A DNA stretch of 64,000 nucleotides from Gammaproteobacteria bacterium (GCA_013373375.1 JABXHY010000021.1:1-64000), one strand, 5' to 3'. Counted from the first letter of the stretch, positions 25,801 to 36,546 are shown. Numbers and translations are program-made. Notes: generated by a model not told the origin, from the letters alone.

Positions 25801-26393
25801 TGTACTTTGTCCCCAAATCGAATCGATAAATGTTCAGTTAATTCTTGTTTGTATTCTGCAGGCAACGTGATCGAATAAGTTACCTGTTCACTGTACACAG
25901 TGTCGTTAGTTGTGGCTGAGTATTGCCCGAGCAAATGTTCCAAATCTTTTGCACAGTCGTACGCCGCTTCAATTGACAAATCTGTGGTGTTTATTTTTTC
26001 TTCGGTGTTCACTTGTTCAAGTGCTAATTTAACGCCACCGCCATAAGCTCTGGCTAATCCGCCAGTACCTAATTTGGTGCCACCATAAAATCGGGTGCAC
26101 ACGGCAATAATATCGCCAATGCCAGAGTGTTGCAGCACATTTAACATCGGCTTTCCTGCTGTACCGGCAGGCTCACCATCATCGGAACAGCCAATTAAGG
26201 TTGTCGAATGAGGATCGCCCACAATGTAAGCCCAACAATGATGAGTTGCCGTGGGTTCTTGCTCTCGCAAATCTTTTAAAAATCCTTTTGCACGATCAAC
26301 AGTATCGACTCGCGCAAAACGAGTGATAAAACGACTGCCTTTGATGACCTCCTCAACTTCGATTGATTTAGTCAACACCTGGTAACCCGACAT
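25782..26393 (-). CDS. yigZ: YigZ/IMPACT-family protein
   Basis: A 203-residue member of the YigZ/IMPACT family. The N-terminal domain (about 15-125) contains the signature ATHHCWAYIVGDPH, GCSDDGEPAGTAGKPML and FYGGTKLGTGGLARAYGGG; a ferredoxin-like C-terminal domain (DUF1949) follows to about 200. Eukaryotic IMPACT regulates translation through GCN1; bacterial YigZ is suspected to bind nucleic acid or ribosomes, without an assigned reaction. Placement just after pepQ and next to fadBA is the common gammaproteobacterial arrangement. Confidence 0.93.
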   Translation of the reverse strand: MSGYQVLTKSIEVEEVIKGSRFITRFARVDTVDRAKGFLKDLREQEPTATHHCWAYIVGDPHSTTLIGCSDDGEPAGTAGKPMLNVLQHSGIGDIIAVCTRFYGGTKLGTGGLARAYGGGVKLALEQVNTEEKINTTDLSIEAAYDCAKDLEHLLGQYSATTNDTVYSEQVTYSITLPAEYKQELTEHLSIRFGDKVQWKSIQ

Positions 26394-26447
26394 GGCAGCT
26401 AGATTACGGCAAACACATTTGAACTATGATTAAAGTGCCGCATTTTA

Positions 26448-27776
26448 TTAGTCGAGCTCATTAAATGCTTCGCGACTTAAATTTCGGTGACCGTCTTTGG
26501 TGACCACAATGTCGTCTTCAATACGAATGCCGCCAAAGGGTTTAAACTTTTCAATTTTTTCCCAGTTAATTTTACTTTTGAGTTCTGTTTCGCGAACATC
26601 CGCCAATAAAGTTTCAATAAAGTACAAACCCGGTTCAACGGTTAACACCTGATTTTCTTCTAGCTGGCGCGTGTTGCGTAAAAATGGATGTTCTTGCGGT
26701 GGAGGTGTAACGCCGCCTTCACGATTCGTTTGATGACCACCTACGTCATGAACTTGTAACCCGAGTTGATGGCCTAAACCGTGAGGAAAGAAAGCGCTGG
26801 AAACGCCAGACTCAACTAACTCTTCTGCCGTTGCTGTGACAAATTCAAATCGTTTTAAAATGTCTGCAATTTGATAATGAGCTTTAACGTGTAGATCAAC
26901 GTAAGAACCTCCGATTTTAATGTCGTCGAGTAAACCAAGGTGCATGTCATCCATGGCTTTTATCATGTCGGCAAATTCATCGTTTTTGGCAAATGAATAA
27001 GTTCGCGTTATATCAGAAGCATAACCATTCACATCGGCACCTGCATCGATCAAAAACGAATGATGCTGTTTCGGTTTATCGAACTTACAATCGGTGTAAT
27101 GGAGAATGGCAGCGCTTTCGTTTAATGCCACTATGTTGCCATAAGGCATATCATTTTCTTGTACGCCTGCGGCTTTCAAATAGGCAAGGTTAATACCTTG
27201 TTCTGTTTCCCCAGCGTAAAAAGCATCACGCGCTGCATTGTGCGCTCGAGCAGCGATGCGATTGGCTTGTGCGATGCATTCAATTTCATACGCGGATTTG
27301 TAAGCTCGATCCCAATACAAAGGAAATACCAGCGATTCTGGATTTTGTGCAGAAAAGCTAACGGCATCTAAAATGCCTTCTTTTTGTCCCAAGAGAACAA
27401 CTCGGCCATCTTTTGGAAAGTGCTTAAGCGCATCGGCAGGTTTGGCAATTGAATGAATATTAAAGTGCGTGGTGTAACTGCCCGAAGGATCCGCAGGCAC
27501 CGTATGCCAAAAATCGACTGGTTGATAGTAAAGCAGCGTTGGCTTACCAGATTGCGGAATAATGATCTGGCAATGCGGGTTGTGAGTAAGAGGAACCAAA
27601 GCTTTAAAATGTGGGTTAACCTTAAATGGGTAGTCCATATCGTCGAGATATTTACGAATCGGCATACCGGCAGGAACGACCAGATAATCATATTTGTGCT
27701 CTTTTAAAAGAGTCTGGTACTGTTTCAGACGAGTTTTGAAATGCTCATCAAATGCGTGATCGACTATCTTGGTCAT
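26448..27776 (-). CDS. pepQ: Xaa-Pro dipeptidase
   Basis: A 442-residue prolidase of the M24 (pita-bread) family. Metal ligands are visible as two aspartates in IDAGADVNGYASDITRTY, a histidine in FFPHGLGHQLGLQVHDVGG, and two glutamates in TVEPGLYF and IRIEDD. The enzyme splits dipeptides with C-terminal proline and, in related proteins, organophosphate esters. Length and N-terminal creatinase-like domain agree with E. coli PepQ (443 residues). It is divergent from fadB, and yigZ follows it with a 54-bp gap, the usual conserved order. Confidence 0.95.
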   Translation of the reverse strand: MTKIVDHAFDEHFKTRLKQYQTLLKEHKYDYLVVPAGMPIRKYLDDMDYPFKVNPHFKALVPLTHNPHCQIIIPQSGKPTLLYYQPVDFWHTVPADPSGSYTTHFNIHSIAKPADALKHFPKDGRVVLLGQKEGILDAVSFSAQNPESLVFPLYWDRAYKSAYEIECIAQANRIAARAHNAARDAFYAGETEQGINLAYLKAAGVQENDMPYGNIVALNESAAILHYTDCKFDKPKQHHSFLIDAGADVNGYASDITRTYSFAKNDEFADMIKAMDDMHLGLLDDIKIGGSYVDLHVKAHYQIADILKRFEFVTATAEELVESGVSSAFFPHGLGHQLGLQVHDVGGHQTNREGGVTPPPQEHPFLRNTRQLEENQVLTVEPGLYFIETLLADVRETELKSKINWEKIEKFKPFGGIRIEDDIVVTKDGHRNLSREAFNELD

Positions 27777-28249
27777 TGGTTACCCCTGATACTTTGAATG
27801 CAATCTCCGGTAAAAGATCCTCTACGAACGCATAAAGTCTTGTTTAAACACGCTGCGAGCTTTTAATTTTGCCTGATTGCAATTGAAATTTAATAACGAC
27901 CCCGCATTATAACAGTCTGTCGGTAACTAAAAACCATGTGCACCAATAATGGAGATCGAAATGCTGGGTAACATCTCGATTTGACGTATTAATGCACGCG
28001 GTCGGCAAACCCACTATGCCTTTAGGTTGAGTTTGTCTAAGCTACTGATGATCTTTTCAATTACCCAGCTTTTGTGGGGATCTCAGTCAAGTCGACACCA
28101 CTTGTCTGACCAGTCATCTATGTTACTATAAATGCATTAATGCAGTGCAATAAGCGGTGCAAAAGACATACTACACGATTGATTTACAATAATAAGCTTC
28201 TGATTTTTCAGAGGTTTTACTTTTCTCTGTACAGGATGGAGACATAATT
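27777..28249. other. Divergent pepQ-fadB intergenic region, 473 bp
   Basis: No gene was recognised. The part near fadB holds a FadR-like operator (28100-28115), a possible -10 TATAAA at 28127 and GGATGGAG about 9 bp before the fadB ATG. The pepQ-proximal half is AT-rich with TTATAA-type elements that could serve the leftward promoter, but no site there is convincing. Confidence 0.6.
28100..28115. promoter_or_regulatory. FadR-like operator upstream of fadBA
   Basis: ACTTGTCTGACCAGTC agrees with the FadR consensus ACTGGTCNGACCAGTT at all but two of the specified positions. It overlaps a possible -35 (TTGTCT, 28102) of a promoter whose -10 would be TATAAA at 28127, although the spacing of 19 bp is long. 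Repression of fatty-acid degradation by FadR, relieved by long-chain acyl-CoA, is inferred. Confidence 0.6.
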
Positions 28250-30388
28250 ATGATCTTTGAAGGCAAGTCATTGACCTGTCAAATGCTCGACAACGGCATT
28301 GCCGAAGTCTGCTTTGATAACAAAAATGAGTCCGTAAACAAGTTTGACCGACAAACCTTAGACGAGCTTAAGTCAGTCACCGAAGCCTTAAATGGGCAGT
28401 CGGGCCTGTCGGCAGTTATCGTTACCAGCTCAAAGCCGGTGTTCATTGTTGGTGCAGACATCACCGAATTCCAAGGTTTGTTCGCAAACTCTCGTGAAGA
28501 ACTTATCGAATGGACCGCTCAAGCAAACAGCATATTTAATGCTTTCGAAGATTTACCGGTTCCGACCGTTGCAGCAATTAATGGCTTTGCACTCGGTGGT
28601 GGTATGGAAATGGTTCTTTCCTGTGACCTTCGAGTCGCATCAACCGCAGCGCAAGTTGGCTTACCAGAAACGAAACTTGGTTTAATTCCAGGGTTTGGTG
28701 GTACAACAAGGCTACCAAGAGTTATTGGTACCGATAACGCTATCGAGTGGATCGCAACGGCAAAGCAACACAAAGCCGATGCAGCACTTAAAGTCGGTGC
28801 AATTGACGCCGTGACTGAACCAGAAGCATTAAAAGAAGTGGTTCTTCAAATGGCGCAAGACGCTGCCGAATGTAAACTCGATTGGCAAGCACGCCGCGAA
28901 CAGAAAAAAGCGCCTCTTAAATTAAACAAGCTGGAAGCCACTATGGCGTTCAATACCGCCAAAGGTATGGTGGGCGCAAAAGCGGGTAAAAACTACCCTG
29001 CGCCAATGGAAGCTATTCGAGTGATTGAAGAAGGCGCGCGCCTCTCTCGTGATGAGGCATTAAAAATCGAACATGAAGGATTCGTTAACGTTGCTCAAAC
29101 ATCACAAGCCAGCTCACTCATTCAAATTTTCTTGAACGATCAACTTCTCAAGAAAAAAGCAAAAATTGCCAGCAAAGCGGCAACAAAAGAAATTAAATCG
29201 TCAGGTGTTTTAGGTGCTGGAATAATGGGCGGTGGTATCGCTTATCAATCAGCAGTTAAAGGTGTTCCTGCGGTAATGAAAGACATTCAACAAGGCGCAC
29301 TCGATCTCGGCATGGGTGAAGCAATGAAAATTTTGAATAAGGGTATGTCGATCGGCAAAGTAAGCGCCGACAAAATGGCAAAAACCCTTTCTTCAATTAA
29401 ACCAACTCTTAATTACGAAGACGTTAAACCTGTCGATATTATCGTTGAAGCCGTTGTTGAAAATCCTAAAGTAAAAGATGCGGTTTTATGCGAAGTAGAA
29501 GGATTGATTGCTGAGGACGCAATTTTGACTTCAAATACATCAACTATCTCAATTGATTTACTCGCGAAAAACTTGAAGCGTCCTGAACTCTTCTGCGGTA
29601 TGCACTTTTTTAACCCGGTGCACAAAATGCCATTAGTTGAAGTTATTCGTGGTGAAAAAACATCAGATGAAACTGTTGCAGCGGTTGTTGCTTATGCCAG
29701 CGCGATTGGTAAATCACCAATTGTGGTTCGTGACTGCCCAGGATTTTTTGTAAACCGAGTACTGTTCCCTTACTTCAGAGGCTTTAGCCAGTTATTGCAA
29801 GAAGGCGCCGATTTCCGAGTCGTCGATAAAACTATGGAAAAGTTCGGGTGGCCAATGGGACCTTCTTACTTGCTTGATGTAGTGGGTATCGATACTGCCG
29901 TACATTGCGTTGGCGTAATGGCCGAAGGTTTCCCAGAGCGCATGAGTGCGTTAGAAAAAGACCCGGTTGAGCTTTTATATAAGAAAGACAAATACGGTCA
30001 GAAAAATGGTTCCGGTTTTTACACCTACAGCAAAGACAAAAAAGGTCGTCCACAGAAAAATGTTGAAGACTCTGTATTCGACATTATTGGTCAACCTAGC
30101 AAAGAAGTTGAAGCCGATGAAATTGTTGAGCGCTTAATGGTGCCAATGATTTTTGAAGTCATTCGTTGTTTTGAAGAAGGCATTGTTGAAACAGCAGCTG
30201 AAGCCGACATGGGTCTGGTTTACGGTCTTGGTTTCCCTCCATTCCGAGGTGGTGCGCTGAAATACGCCGATGCCATAGGCATTGATAACTTAATCGCTCT
30301 GGCCGACAAGTACCAAGCTTTAGGAGCCGCTTATCAAGCTCCTGAGTTACTGAAATCGATGGCCAAAGATGGCAAAACTTTTTATTAA
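28250..30388 (+). CDS. fadB: Fatty acid oxidation complex subunit alpha
   Basis: A 712-residue multifunctional beta-oxidation protein. The N-terminal crotonase domain (about 1-190) has the oxyanion segments VGADITEF and [14 protein letters not shown] and the catalytic glutamate region [14 protein letters not shown]. The Rossmann domain begins with [13 protein letters not shown] (about 323) and includes [15 protein letters not shown] with the dehydrogenase catalytic histidine; two C-terminal HCDH domains follow ([16 protein letters not shown]). It performs enoyl-CoA hydration, 3-hydroxyacyl-CoA oxidation and isomerase steps, in an alpha2beta2 complex with FadA, encoded 37 bp downstream. A FadR-like operator precedes the gene. 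Confidence 0.97.
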   Translation: MIFEGKSLTCQMLDNGIAEVCFDNKNESVNKFDRQTLDELKSVTEALNGQSGLSAVIVTSSKPVFIVGADITEFQGLFANSREELIEWTAQANSIFNAFEDLPVPTVAAINGFALGGGMEMVLSCDLRVASTAAQVGLPETKLGLIPGFGGTTRLPRVIGTDNAIEWIATAKQHKADAALKVGAIDAVTEPEALKEVVLQMAQDAAECKLDWQARREQKKAPLKLNKLEATMAFNTAKGMVGAKAGKNYPAPMEAIRVIEEGARLSRDEALKIEHEGFVNVAQTSQASSLIQIFLNDQLLKKKAKIASKAATKEIKSSGVLGAGIMGGGIAYQSAVKGVPAVMKDIQQGALDLGMGEAMKILNKGMSIGKVSADKMAKTLSSIKPTLNYEDVKPVDIIVEAVVENPKVKDAVLCEVEGLIAEDAILTSNTSTISIDLLAKNLKRPELFCGMHFFNPVHKMPLVEVIRGEKTSDETVAAVVAYASAIGKSPIVVRDCPGFFVNRVLFPYFRGFSQLLQEGADFRVVDKTMEKFGWPMGPSYLLDVVGIDTAVHCVGVMAEGFPERMSALEKDPVELLYKKDKYGQKNGSGFYTYSKDKKGRPQKNVEDSVFDIIGQPSKEVEADEIVERLMVPMIFEVIRCFEEGIVETAAEADMGLVYGLGFPPFRGGALKYADAIGIDNLIALADKYQALGAAYQAPELLKSMAKDGKTFY

Positions 30389-30410
30389 GCCGACGTTGAA
30401 AACGCGGTAA

Positions 30411-31592
<1,182 letters not shown>

Positions 31593-31614
31593 TGACTCTG
31601 CCTCAAAGATTCAG

Positions 31615-31642
31615 AAGCCCCTTTTTATAGGGGCTTTTTTTT
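31615..31642 (+). terminator. Intrinsic terminator of fadBA
   Basis: AAGCCCCT / AGGGGCTT forms an 8-bp stem with a 6-nt loop, followed by an uninterrupted run of Ts, 23 bp past the fadA stop. A textbook rho-independent terminator. Confidence 0.93.
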
Positions 31643-31742
31643 GGAAAAAATTTAATCGTTTCGAGTAAAAATTTCGTTCGCGTTAGAGCATAAATCTCGT
31701 CTATAGTTACCCCTTTTTATTCTGTTCTCGCGGAGACCCTTA

Positions 31743-33155
31743 ATGCTCATTGGTTTTGTTGCGCTTTACTTATTGCTTTCGATTGCATTAGGCGTTTTTG
31801 CTGCCACAAAAGTAAGTACATCGAAAGATTATGTTACTGCCGGACGCAGTTTACCTATGGTCGTTGTTGTCGCCATGGTGTTTGCCACCTGGTTTGGCGC
31901 CGAAACGGTATTGGGTATTCCAGGAACCTTTGTCGATGAAAACCTTGGCGGCTTAATTTCAGATCCTTTCGGCGCTGCATTTTGTTTGATTTTCTTCGGT
32001 CTATTTTTTGCGAGACCTTTGTATAAACGTAATTTGCTAACCATCGGCGATTTCTATCGCGATCGTTTCGGCAGAAATGTCGAAATTGCGATCGGTCTCG
32101 CTATTGCGATTTCATACTTGGGTTGGGTATCCGCACAAATTACTGCTCTAGGTCTGGTACTCAATGTTTTGACTGGCAACTTAATTAGTATGAATGCTGG
32201 CATTGCGATTGGTGCCGCCATTATTCTTATTTACACCTTGTTTGGTGGTATGTGGTCTGTTGCCATTACCACATTTGTGCAGATGATTGTGATCGTTCTG
32301 GGTTTATTGTGGATCAGTAGTATGGTGTCGGACATGACGGGCGGGGTCGCGCCTGTTATTGAGCACGCACAGGCTGCAGGTAAATTTGAATTTTGGCCCG
32401 ACTGGGATCTCGCTGCGATTGTTACCTTCATCGCAGGCTTCTTAACAATGGGGCTGGGTTCTATTCCACAACAAGATGTTTTCCAACGGGCGAATGCCGC
32501 AAAGAATGAAAAAATAGCTGTTTGGGGTACTGTATTGGGAGGCGTTGCTTATTTCGCATTTGCCGCTATTCCTTTGTACCTTGCCTACTCTGCTTTTATA
32601 ATCGCCCCGGAAATGAGCGCTCAATTAATGGAAACTGATGCTCAATTAGTGTTACCGAATTTAATACTCAATCACTTACCCGTTTACGCACAAATTATTT
32701 TCTTTGGTGCATTACTTTCCGTCATCATGAGTACCGCCAGCGGTACCTTGCTGGCTCCCGCAGTCACTTTGTCAGAAAACGTGATTCGCCCTTTGATGGC
32801 ACATCGATTTAAAGATGAACAGTTTTTATGGTTAATGAGAGGAACCGTGGCATTGTTTGCCATTCTGGTGACCGTGTATGCGCTTTGGTCTCAAGTGCAA
32901 CAAACTACTATTCATCAAATGGTCGAGAGCGCTTATAAAGTGACATTGGTGATGGCCATGGTGCCGTTAGTGGCTGGCATTTATTGGAAGCGAGCAAATA
33001 ATCAAGGTGCTACATGGTCGATTATTTTTGGGCTGGTGGTGTGGTTACCTCTAGAATTCATTATTCCAGAGTTTCCGTTACCGCCGCACTTTATGGGCTT
33101 TATTGCTGCCATTGTCGGTATGATTGCAGGATCACTAATCGGTCACAAAAAGTAG
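31743..33155 (+). CDS. Sodium:solute symporter (SSF family)
   Basis: A 470-residue protein with about 13 transmembrane helices, of the sodium:solute symporter family. Seen: SKDYVTAGRSLP after helix 1, ATWFGAETVLGIPG in helix 2 (discontinuous sodium-site helix) and GWVSAQITALG. No periplasmic kinase extension is attached. The solute cannot be assigned; the protein is nearer the PutP/PanF type than the acetate permease by general look. GGAGACC precedes the ATG at 31743. It follows fadBA but is separated by the terminator, so it is a separate transcription unit. Confidence 0.9.
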   Translation: MLIGFVALYLLLSIALGVFAATKVSTSKDYVTAGRSLPMVVVVAMVFATWFGAETVLGIPGTFVDENLGGLISDPFGAAFCLIFFGLFFARPLYKRNLLTIGDFYRDRFGRNVEIAIGLAIAISYLGWVSAQITALGLVLNVLTGNLISMNAGIAIGAAIILIYTLFGGMWSVAITTFVQMIVIVLGLLWISSMVSDMTGGVAPVIEHAQAAGKFEFWPDWDLAAIVTFIAGFLTMGLGSIPQQDVFQRANAAKNEKIAVWGTVLGGVAYFAFAAIPLYLAYSAFIIAPEMSAQLMETDAQLVLPNLILNHLPVYAQIIFFGALLSVIMSTASGTLLAPAVTLSENVIRPLMAHRFKDEQFLWLMRGTVALFAILVTVYALWSQVQQTTIHQMVESAYKVTLVMAMVPLVAGIYWKRANNQGATWSIIFGLVVWLPLEFIIPEFPLPPHFMGFIAAIVGMIAGSLIGHKK

Positions 33156-33251
33156 CTGGTGGGATATTCTCCTACCACTTTTGTGGCATATTTCCCTAAA
33201 TAAAGCGGCAATAAGCTTTTATACTCTTTACATTCTTTCAAAGAGTATAAA

Positions 33252-33764
33252 ATGGAAAACTTAGTGATGGACTATATTTCCAAGTTGCTATGGTGTTGCT
33301 GCTTGTTAATCTCTACCGAGCTAGTCGCGGATGTTAACGAAGATATAGCGGATCGAGAATTTTACGATTTCTTTTCACAAACACTAGAACAATCCAGTTA
33401 CCAGGCAGAGTCAAACTTGGAGGTGTTTGCAGAACAACTCAAAATCACCAACAAGCAATCCAATGCTTGGAATCGATTTAAGTTAACGGTGATTGAGCAA
33501 GTTGAAAATCGCCAACATCGAAAACAACAACTTCAAGAATTGAAGGAAAATAAAGAAAACTTTAGCAGTCTTGAGTTAATAAAACTAAAAAAGAATATTT
33601 TAGGTAACAGCCTGCACGAAACTGAACAATTACTGTCAGCGGTTCAAGCGCTTTATAAATTACTGGATAGCAAGCAACAACCTATTTTTGACCGAGCAAT
33701 GAAAAGTCTTTGGCTTAATCGAATCGCACATTATCGCAACACCTCTACAATTACCTTACAATAG
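33252..33764 (+). CDS. Exported helical protein, possibly LTXXQ/Spy-like
   Basis: A 170-residue protein with an N-terminal signal (SKLLWCCCLLISTELVA) and an entirely helical, charged mature part. The pattern QLKITNKQSNAWNRFKLTVIEQVENRQ, with a second leucine-rich helix pair later (TEQLLSAVQALYKLLDSKQQPIFD), recalls the LTxxQ motif of Spy/CpxP periplasmic chaperones: two LTxxQ-like places occur at IT-NKQ and LDSKQ. This is inferred from pattern only. The start could be ATG 33252 or ATG 33267. Followed 31 bp later by tusA, possibly in one transcript. Confidence 0.6.
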   Translation: MENLVMDYISKLLWCCCLLISTELVADVNEDIADREFYDFFSQTLEQSSYQAESNLEVFAEQLKITNKQSNAWNRFKLTVIEQVENRQHRKQQLQELKENKENFSSLELIKLKKNILGNSLHETEQLLSAVQALYKLLDSKQQPIFDRAMKSLWLNRIAHYRNTSTITLQ

Positions 33765-33795
33765 AAACCTTTAGTCAACACTTCGGATAACACCT

Positions 33796-34014
33796 GTGAA
33801 AACTCTAGACGTGCTTGGATTAAAATGTCCTGAGCCAGTAATGATGATTCGAAAGTCGATGCGAGAACTGCAGTCCGGAGATCATCTAAAAGTGATTGCC
33901 GACGATCCCTCAACCGAGCGAGATGTTCCTAAGTTTTGTCAATTTATGGATCATCGCCTAATCGAAATGTCTCGCGACAATAACCAATGGACCTTTATTA
34001 TTGAGAAAGGCTAG
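33796..34014 (+). CDS. tusA: Sulfurtransferase TusA-like protein
   Basis: A 72-residue protein starting at GTG with the family opening LDVLGLKCPEPVMMIRKSMR, in which the cysteine of CPEP carries persulfide sulfur. In E. coli TusA passes sulfur from IscS to the TusBCD relay for tRNA 2-thiouridine synthesis. Length and the alpha/beta pattern through FCQFMDHRLIE agree with true TusA. The last 17 bp overlap the end of the convergent alkane hydroxylase gene. Confidence 0.9.
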   Translation: MKTLDVLGLKCPEPVMMIRKSMRELQSGDHLKVIADDPSTERDVPKFCQFMDHRLIEMSRDNNQWTFIIEKG

Positions 34015-35179
34015 TTGCTACAAACTTCTGGCTGTAATGCTCAAGTTTACTTGGAAGAATATTAAGGCTGTCCATATCCTGATCGACTGCTTCAAACGCT
34101 CTCTGATCCATCACTCGAAACCAAATGGCTGGCACGTAAGCCACTAGGAACATTGTGTAATAACCTGCCGGTAACTGAGGGATATGCTCAAAGTTTCGTA
34201 AACTTTGAAAACGCCTCATCGGATTTGCATGATGATCTGAATGACGCTGCAAGTGCAACAACGTCCAATTTGAGAGTAAATAGTTACTGTTCCAGGAATG
34301 TTTCGGCTGACAACGTTCGTAACGTCCGTTAGGTAATTTTTTCCGCTTTAAACCGTAGTGTTCTATGTAATTCGCAGAGGTTAGTTGAAAGCCCCCCCAA
34401 ACAGCAACGGCCAATAAAAACAATAACACTGCTGGTCCCAACCAAATCGCCAACACACCATAAAAGCCGAGTGTTAACAAAACACTTTGAACGACTTCAT
34501 TATCCAGTGACCACACAGAAAGCTCTCTTCGTGCTAATCGCTCTTTTTCAAGTTGCCATGCACGAATAAACGCACCTGGATACTCTCGACAATAAAACCG
34601 ATAGATTGATTCGCCCATTTGTGAGGACGCACCATCCTCTGGGGTTGCCACCCAAACATGATGACCTCGATTGTGCTCAACATTAAAGTGCCCGTAAGCA
34701 CTTAGAGACAATGCTATCTTGGCAGCCCAACGCTCCCAAAGTGATTTTTTATGTCCCATCTCATGTCCGAGATTGATTGCGTAACCACATATAAAGCCAG
34801 ACACTAATACCATCGCGATTTTTCCCAAAACCGATAACGGAAAAGTCATCGCGTACCAAGCGGCAAAAACAAAAGAGGCGACCAACATCGGCACTAGGAT
34901 AAAAGTAATTACTCGATAATAAAGATCCGAGTCGAGCTGATTGACTATCGACTCTGGAGGATTATTTGAGTCTTCACCAATGACATGATCCAGCAGTGGA
35001 ATCACAACATAAAAAATAACAGCTGGAACAAATAAAAGAGCTTCGTTATTAAAAATTGCGTGCAGTAAAGGTCCCACAAGAGTTAACAACGGAACTAAAA
35101 CGGATAAAGTCCACAGCCAACGTTTTTTATCGACGTATCGATCGCCGTTTTCTGCAATGTATTCTTTAGTGAGTATCAT
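33998..35179 (-). CDS. alkB: Alkane 1-monooxygenase
   Basis: A 393-residue integral-membrane non-heme di-iron hydroxylase. Histidine boxes are HEMGHK (about 139), EHNRGHH (about 168) and LQRHSDHH (about 310), and the hydrocarbon signature NYIEHYGLKR (about 270) separates AlkB from fatty-acid desaturases. About six transmembrane helices. It hydroxylates the terminal carbon of medium or long alkanes using rubredoxin; no rubredoxin gene is present in this window. The product alcohols would feed beta-oxidation, for which fadBA lies 2.4 kb away. The start codon lies in a threefold 22-bp repeat that places two minimal ORFs before it. Confidence 0.95.
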   Translation of the reverse strand: MILTKEYIAENGDRYVDKKRWLWTLSVLVPLLTLVGPLLHAIFNNEALLFVPAVIFYVVIPLLDHVIGEDSNNPPESIVNQLDSDLYYRVITFILVPMLVASFVFAAWYAMTFPLSVLGKIAMVLVSGFICGYAINLGHEMGHKKSLWERWAAKIALSLSAYGHFNVEHNRGHHVWVATPEDGASSQMGESIYRFYCREYPGAFIRAWQLEKERLARRELSVWSLDNEVVQSVLLTLGFYGVLAIWLGPAVLLFLLAVAVWGGFQLTSANYIEHYGLKRKKLPNGRYERCQPKHSWNSNYLLSNWTLLHLQRHSDHHANPMRRFQSLRNFEHIPQLPAGYYTMFLVAYVPAIWFRVMDQRAFEAVDQDMDSLNILPSKLEHYSQKFVATSLSQ

Positions 35180-35227
35180 ATTAGGCTTTAGTGAGTATCA
35201 TATTAGGCTTTAGTGAGTATCATATTG
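35165..35227 (-). repeat. Three tandem 22-bp copies over the alkB start
   Basis: Units at 35165-35186, 35187-35208 and 35209-35227 (last one incomplete). Each includes the alkB start and its first codons (ATG ATA CTC ACT AAA). Since 22 is not a multiple of 3, the two upstream copies do not extend AlkB: each encodes the six-residue peptide MILTKA followed by TAA, and one base later comes the next ATG. Minimal ORFs lie at 35203-35223 and 35181-35201. Confidence 0.9.
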
Positions 35228-35390
35228 GGATCATTCGCAACATCGCTTGTCTTAGTTATATTCTACTTTAATTAAACAAGAAAGCGATATCAAGTAGTTC
35301 TAACGTACCATTAAATCCAACCATCACTCATTCGCCGACATGACACAAGTTAGGTTACTATTAATCTTTGATCAAAACAGGAGGACACTC

Positions 35391-35939
35391 ATGAATATAA
35401 ACCAGTTGGCAAAGCAACTTGAAGCTTCAAACTTGCCTCCAGTGGATCAATGGAACCCACCCTTTTGTGGCGATATTGATATGATAATTAAACGAGATGG
35501 AACCTGGCATTACATGGGGTCACCAATTGGTAGAAAAGCTCTTGTAAAGCTCTTTTCTAATGTATTGAAAAAGGAAGACGATAAATTTTATTTGGTTACT
35601 CCAGTCGAAAAGGTAGGCATAACAGTAGAAGATGCACCATTCGTAGCCGTCTTGATGGAGACTATTGAACAAGATGATCAAACCGTTCTGTTATTTACTG
35701 ATAACGTCGGTAATAAATTTATCGCAAATAGCGAACACCCTATTAGAGTTGAAACCAATCCTAAAACTCTAGAACCGTCTCCTTATATTTTAGTAAGAAA
35801 AAATCTCGAAGCACTGATTCACCGAAACGTATTTTATCAAATGGTGGATTTGGCCAGCATTGAAGAAATTGATACGAATGAAGAAATGATTGTCGAAAGT
35901 GCTGGAGTAAAATTTTCATTAGGAAAGATAAAAGCATGA
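35391..35939 (+). CDS. DUF1285-family protein
   Basis: A 182-residue protein. The opening PPVDQWNPPFCGDIDMIIKRDGTWHYMGSPIGR and the LVKLFSNVLKKEDDKFYLVTPVEKVGI segment are characteristic of the DUF1285 family, small cytoplasmic proteins widespread in proteobacteria with no assigned biochemical role; crystal structures show a beta-rich fold. I chose ATG 35391 with AGGAGG seven bases upstream; an in-frame ATG at 35340 has no ribosome site. The next gene begins within its stop (ATGA overlap), and a VOC gene follows, giving a small three-gene operon. Confidence 0.88.
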   Translation: MNINQLAKQLEASNLPPVDQWNPPFCGDIDMIIKRDGTWHYMGSPIGRKALVKLFSNVLKKEDDKFYLVTPVEKVGITVEDAPFVAVLMETIEQDDQTVLLFTDNVGNKFIANSEHPIRVETNPKTLEPSPYILVRKNLEALIHRNVFYQMVDLASIEEIDTNEEMIVESAGVKFSLGKIKA

Positions 35940-36169
35940 TTAGGTTCAGCATTAAGAAACCACCGCTGATAGCGATTATTTGCTATTTAGTTGGATTTTT
36001 ACTGATCATTCCAACTGTGTTACATCAATATTTAAACTTAAACGTTATTAGTCCAGTATTGAATCAACAAGTATTTATTGCTGGAGCGGTAATCGTAGCC
36101 CTGGGTTCTTTGTTTAATTGGCTAATACCTGCCTGGCCAACAATATTTAAAAATAAGAGAGAATCATGA
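35936..36169 (+). CDS. Small two-helix membrane protein
   Basis: A 77-residue protein with two predicted membrane helices (about 11-30, LIAIICYLVGFLLIIPTVL, and 46-66, VFIAGAVIVALGSLFNWLI) and a basic tail (FKNKRES). No family recognised. It overlaps both neighbours by four bases (ATGA at each junction), so it is translated with the DUF1285 and VOC genes. A membrane role is the only safe inference. Confidence 0.7.
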   Translation: MIRFSIKKPPLIAIICYLVGFLLIIPTVLHQYLNLNVISPVLNQQVFIAGAVIVALGSLFNWLIPAWPTIFKNKRES

Positions 36170-36546
36170 ATCAATTTGTTTGGATCGATTTAGGCGTCAA
36201 AAATTTAGATCGCGCGGTTAAATTTTATGAAAAAGTTTTAGCGTCATCCATTGCCATTGAATCCTATGAAGAATTTAAGTTTGCTGTTTTGCCACATAAA
36301 GGCAATGAGGTGGGCGGATGCCTGGTACCGAAAGTAAACTTTACGCCCTTATCCGACTCCACTCTAATCTATTTAAATGTTGATCATCGTATTAAGGATG
36401 CTTGCGAACAAGTAGAACAAAACGGTGGAAAATTACTAACTCCGCCACACTCGATCGGACCTCACGGTTGCCGAGCCATCATTTTAGACAGTGAAGGTAA
36501 CACTATCGCGCTGCACAGTACCGAAGTCATCAGTAAAAATGAGTGA
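36166..36546 (+). CDS. VOC-family (glyoxalase-like) protein
   Basis: A 126-residue vicinal-oxygen-chelate protein. The beginning FVWIDLGVKNLDRAVKFYEKVL and the closing GCRAIILDSEGNTIALHS are the two beta-alpha-beta-beta-beta halves typical of the superfamily. The usual metal ligands are only partly evident (a final His or Glu after IAL), so an enzymatic role is not certain. Last of three overlapping genes with DUF1285 and a small membrane protein. Substrate unknown. Confidence 0.85.
   Translation: MNQFVWIDLGVKNLDRAVKFYEKVLASSIAIESYEEFKFAVLPHKGNEVGGCLVPKVNFTPLSDSTLIYLNVDHRIKDACEQVEQNGGKLLTPPHSIGPHGCRAIILDSEGNTIALHSTEVISKNE

Noticed and set aside
27777-28099. tRNA or small RNA gene in the pepQ-fadB gap
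   Set aside because: No cloverleaf, terminator or conserved RNA motif could be made out.
35165-35227. CRISPR-like repeat
   Set aside because: Three adjacent 22-bp units with no spacers, lying over a start codon; a simple tandem duplication.
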